From the NCBI GenBank assembly GCA_004557825.1, contig SFFL01000021.1, positions 1 through 38,848 on the forward strand: DNA of 38,848 nt, given 5' to 3'. The stretch's first letter is position 1; each line of letters starts with the position of its first letter. Below the pieces are notes generated by a model. That model was not told the DNA's origin. It searched no databases and worked only from the letters and a program-made list of their open reading frames with translations. This document shows, one piece after another, positions 36,528 to 38,848 of the stretch. Source of the DNA: Bacteroidales bacterium. Its GTDB lineage: Bacteria; Bacteroidota; Bacteroidia; Bacteroidales; Muribaculaceae. Position numbers and translations under genes: made by a program.

Positions 36528-38819
36528 ATGAAAACGTGCAAATCTTTGCGTATTGCCGCCGTGGCACTGGCTCTTGTCGCCGGCGTCGGCTCCGGCTACG
36601 CGAAAAAGTCAAACCCCGCTGACGATGCGAAGTTTCTCGACAATCTGATGTCGAAAATGACCCTCGATGAGAAGATTGGCCAGCTCAATCTCCTTCCCGG
36701 CAACGATGTAGTGTCGGGCGAGCTGCCCGGCGCCCGTCTCGAACCCCTTATCAAGGAGGGCAAATTGGGTGCTTTCCTTAATGTACAGGGTATCGACAAT
36801 ATCAGCCGCCTGCAGCACCTCGCTGTGGAGCAGTCGCGTCTGGGCATACCTCTGCTGGCCGGCGCCGATGTAATCCACGGCTACCAGACCGTATTCCCCA
36901 TCCCCCTGGCGCTCTCCTGCTCCTGGGACAGTGACGCTGTGGAGCGTATGGCCCGTATTTCGGCCAAAGAAGCCACGGCCGACGGCATTAACTGGAACTA
37001 TAGCCCGATGGTCGACATCTGCCGCGACCCCCGCTGGGGCCGTATCGCCGAGGGTTCGGGCGAAGACCCCTACCTGGGTTGCATATTGGCTGCCGCCTAT
37101 GTGCGCGGCTATCAGGGCGATAACCTCAAGGCCGACTCCACCGTGATGGCCTGCGTGAAGCATTACGCCCTCTATGGCGCCGCCGAGGGTGGCCGCGACT
37201 ACAACACCGTGGATATGAGCCGCGAACGTATGTTCAACTATTATATGCCCCCCTACCGCGCCGCTGTGGATGCCGGTGTGGAGTCGCTGATGACATCGTT
37301 TAATCTCGTCAACGGTCAGCATGCCACCGCCGCTCACTGGCTTATCGAAGATATTCTCCGCCGCGACTGGGGCTTCAAGGGTATGATTGTCACCGACTAC
37401 GGCTCAATCAGCGAACTTACACCTATGGGTGTGGCCGAGGAGAGTGAGGCTGCCGCCAACACTCTGAAGGCCGGTACCGATATGGATATGTGTACCTCGC
37501 GTTTCCTGAAGGACCTCAAGGGCGCTCTGGAGCGTGGCCTGATCACTGAGGAGATGATCGACAAGGCTTGCCGCCGCGTGCTGGAGGCAAAGCAGAAGCT
37601 CGGCCTCTTTGAGAATCCCTATCTCTATGGCAGCCCCGAACGTGTGGCCAAGGATGACTACACTCCGGCCAACCGTGCCGCCGCCCGCGATATCGCCGCC
37701 GAGACATTCGTGCTGCTGCGCAACGAGGGTTCCCTGCTCCCCCTGGCCAAGAAAGGAAAGATTGCACTGATTGGTCCGCTGGCCGATGCCGGTAACCAGA
37801 TGTGCGGCACCTGGGCACCCAATTGCCGCCCCGACACCCATCAGTCGCTGCTTTCAGCTCTGCGTGAGGAGGTCGGCGACCGTGCCGAGGTAATTTACGC
37901 ACAGGGCAGCAACATCTACTACGATGAGAAGATGCAGGAGAATGCCACCCGCTGGAATCCTATCTATCATCGCGGCGACAACGAGACCCTCCGCACCGAG
38001 GCGCTCGCAGCTGCTGAGAAGGCCGACGTGATTGTGGCCGCAGTGGGTGAGACTATGAGTATGAGCGGCGAATCCGCTTCGCGCGCCGACATCACCATCC
38101 CCGACGCTCAGCGCGACCTGCTGAAGGACCTCGCCGCTACCGGCAAGCCTGTGGTGTTAGTGCTCTTCACCGGCCGTCCGCTCGTGCTCGACTGGGAGTC
38201 GAAGAACATTCCCGCCATCCTCAATGTTTGGTTTGGCGGCAGCGAGGCCGGCAAGGCTATCTGCGACGTAATTTTCGGCGACAAGGTGCCTTCGGCAAAG
38301 CTTACCACCACTTTCCCGCAGATGATCGGTCAGATTCCCCTGTACTACAATCATCTCCCGCCGAGCCACCCCGACACCGACCCCGAGCATTTCAATATCT
38401 ACCGCAGCAACTATATCGACGTAAGCAACGATCCGCTCTATCCATTCGGTTACGGCCTGAGCTACACCACTTTTGCTTACGGCAAGCCCTCCCTCAGTTC
38501 CAACGAGCTTACGATGGATGGCAAGATCACCCTGTCGGTCGACGTGACCAACACCGGCAACTACGACGGCACGGAAATCGTGCAGTTTTATCTGCGCGAC
38601 CCGGTGGCCCGCATCGCCCGTCCGGTCAAGGAGCTTAAGGGCTTCCGCCGCCTCGACCTGAAGAAGGGTGAGACCGCTACGGTGACCTTCGACATCACCC
38701 CCGACATGCTCAAATACTACGATGCCGACCTGAAGTATGTCTGCGATCCCGGCGCCTTCGAGGCCATGGTAGGCCCCAATTCCGCCGCCGTCCAGACCCT
38801 CCCCTTCACCCTCCGCTAA
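36528..38819 (+). CDS. bglX: Glycoside hydrolase family 3 beta-glucosidase (BglX-like)
   Basis: 763 residues, secreted to the periplasm by the signal peptide MKTCKSLRIAAVALALVAGVGSGYA. Domains: GH3 TIM barrel (about 35-370) with PLLAGADVIHGYQTVFP, RDPRWGRIAEGSGEDPYL, CVKHYALYG and the nucleophile D290 in GMIVTDYGS; GH3 alpha/beta sandwich (about 390-620) with VLLRNEGSLLPL and the region holding the acid/base (AAVGETMSMSGESASR); fibronectin-III-like domain (about 660-755, VDVTNTGNYDGTEIVQFYL). Complete and of normal length. It releases glucose from beta-glucosides or short oligosaccharides. No SusC/SusD pair lies in the window. An AATGC-type repeat follows to the window end. Confidence 0.95.
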   Translation: MKTCKSLRIAAVALALVAGVGSGYAKKSNPADDAKFLDNLMSKMTLDEKIGQLNLLPGNDVVSGELPGARLEPLIKEGKLGAFLNVQGIDNISRLQHLAVEQSRLGIPLLAGADVIHGYQTVFPIPLALSCSWDSDAVERMARISAKEATADGINWNYSPMVDICRDPRWGRIAEGSGEDPYLGCILAAAYVRGYQGDNLKADSTVMACVKHYALYGAAEGGRDYNTVDMSRERMFNYYMPPYRAAVDAGVESLMTSFNLVNGQHATAAHWLIEDILRRDWGFKGMIVTDYGSISELTPMGVAEESEAAANTLKAGTDMDMCTSRFLKDLKGALERGLITEEMIDKACRRVLEAKQKLGLFENPYLYGSPERVAKDDYTPANRAAARDIAAETFVLLRNEGSLLPLAKKGKIALIGPLADAGNQMCGTWAPNCRPDTHQSLLSALREEVGDRAEVIYAQGSNIYYDEKMQENATRWNPIYHRGDNETLRTEALAAAEKADVIVAAVGETMSMSGESASRADITIPDAQRDLLKDLAATGKPVVLVLFTGRPLVLDWESKNIPAILNVWFGGSEAGKAICDVIFGDKVPSAKLTTTFPQMIGQIPLYYNHLPPSHPDTDPEHFNIYRSNYIDVSNDPLYPFGYGLSYTTFAYGKPSLSSNELTMDGKITLSVDVTNTGNYDGTEIVQFYLRDPVARIARPVKELKGFRRLDLKKGETATVTFDITPDMLKYYDADLKYVCDPGAFEAMVGPNSAAVQTLPFTLR

Positions 38820-38820
38820 C

Positions 38821-38848
38821 AGCATAATGCGGCTAACAGCGTAATGCG
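38821..38848. repeat. AATGCGGCTAACAGC repeat at window end
   Basis: The GH3 stop codon is followed by CAGCATAATGCGGCTAA and CAGCGTAATGCG, two units of about 17 bp that repeat the end of the gene (GCTAACAGC). The array continues out of the window. Confidence 0.6.

Overview
The window looks like a chromosomal segment of a GC-rich gut Bacteroidales bacterium, most likely of the Muribaculaceae (S24-7) group. The support is indirect: Bacteroidetes-type promoters (TAnnTTTG -7 boxes with TTTG about 19-20 nt upstream), no Shine-Dalgarno sequences at gene starts, Bacteroidetes-typical families (DUF4491, DUF4369-like thioredoxin lipoprotein, OmpH-like lipoprotein, SRPBCC protein next to pyrE), and dense families of short intergenic repeats. 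No rRNA or tRNA gene and no CRISPR array was seen.

Layout. 1-2540: mobile-element debris: the end of an HTH gene, an IS3-family element with a programmed frameshift, and a truncated IS21-family istA with four terminal repeats. 2986-4165: radical SAM gene and the SRP RNA gene with a textbook promoter. 4522-9709: efflux operon (TolC-like channel, HlyD-like adaptor, two ABC-2 permeases, no ATPase). 9836-14501, minus strand: queF, proC, a COG0523 metal GTPase with a His/Asp tract, and a C69 dipeptidase. 14638-15237: rnhB.

15273-25525 is the most unusual part: eight plus-strand genes including a large terminase, a major capsid protein and a portal protein, but no recognisable integrase, repressor, replication, tail-fibre, tape-measure or lysis gene. 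They lie between rnhB and pyrE and carry the same intergenic repeats as the host genes. Two transcription units start from promoters sharing an identical 24-bp element exactly 18 nt upstream of the -7 box. The capsid protein carries an extra N-terminal hydrophobic region of about 100 residues, and the portal looks C-terminally short. I read this as an old, possibly domesticated capsid/packaging island (GTA-like, satellite-like or decayed prophage); function is not shown by sequence alone.

25634-38819 returns to housekeeping genes: pyrE, an SRPBCC protein, a Rieske-like lipoprotein, a DExD-box helicase; then on the minus strand a glycosyltransferase, a thioredoxin-like lipoprotein, a HIT protein and greA with a structured leader RNA, DUF4491, an N-acetylmuramidase and PepD; then on the plus strand a small membrane protein, an OmpH-like lipoprotein and a GH3 beta-glucosidase.

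A GC-rich palindromic element (core CGCGATATATCGCG, nine copies) is scattered through the window. Two copies lie in frame inside genes and encode AAAIYRA. AT-rich and AATGC-type intergenic repeats supply the stop codons of several genes.
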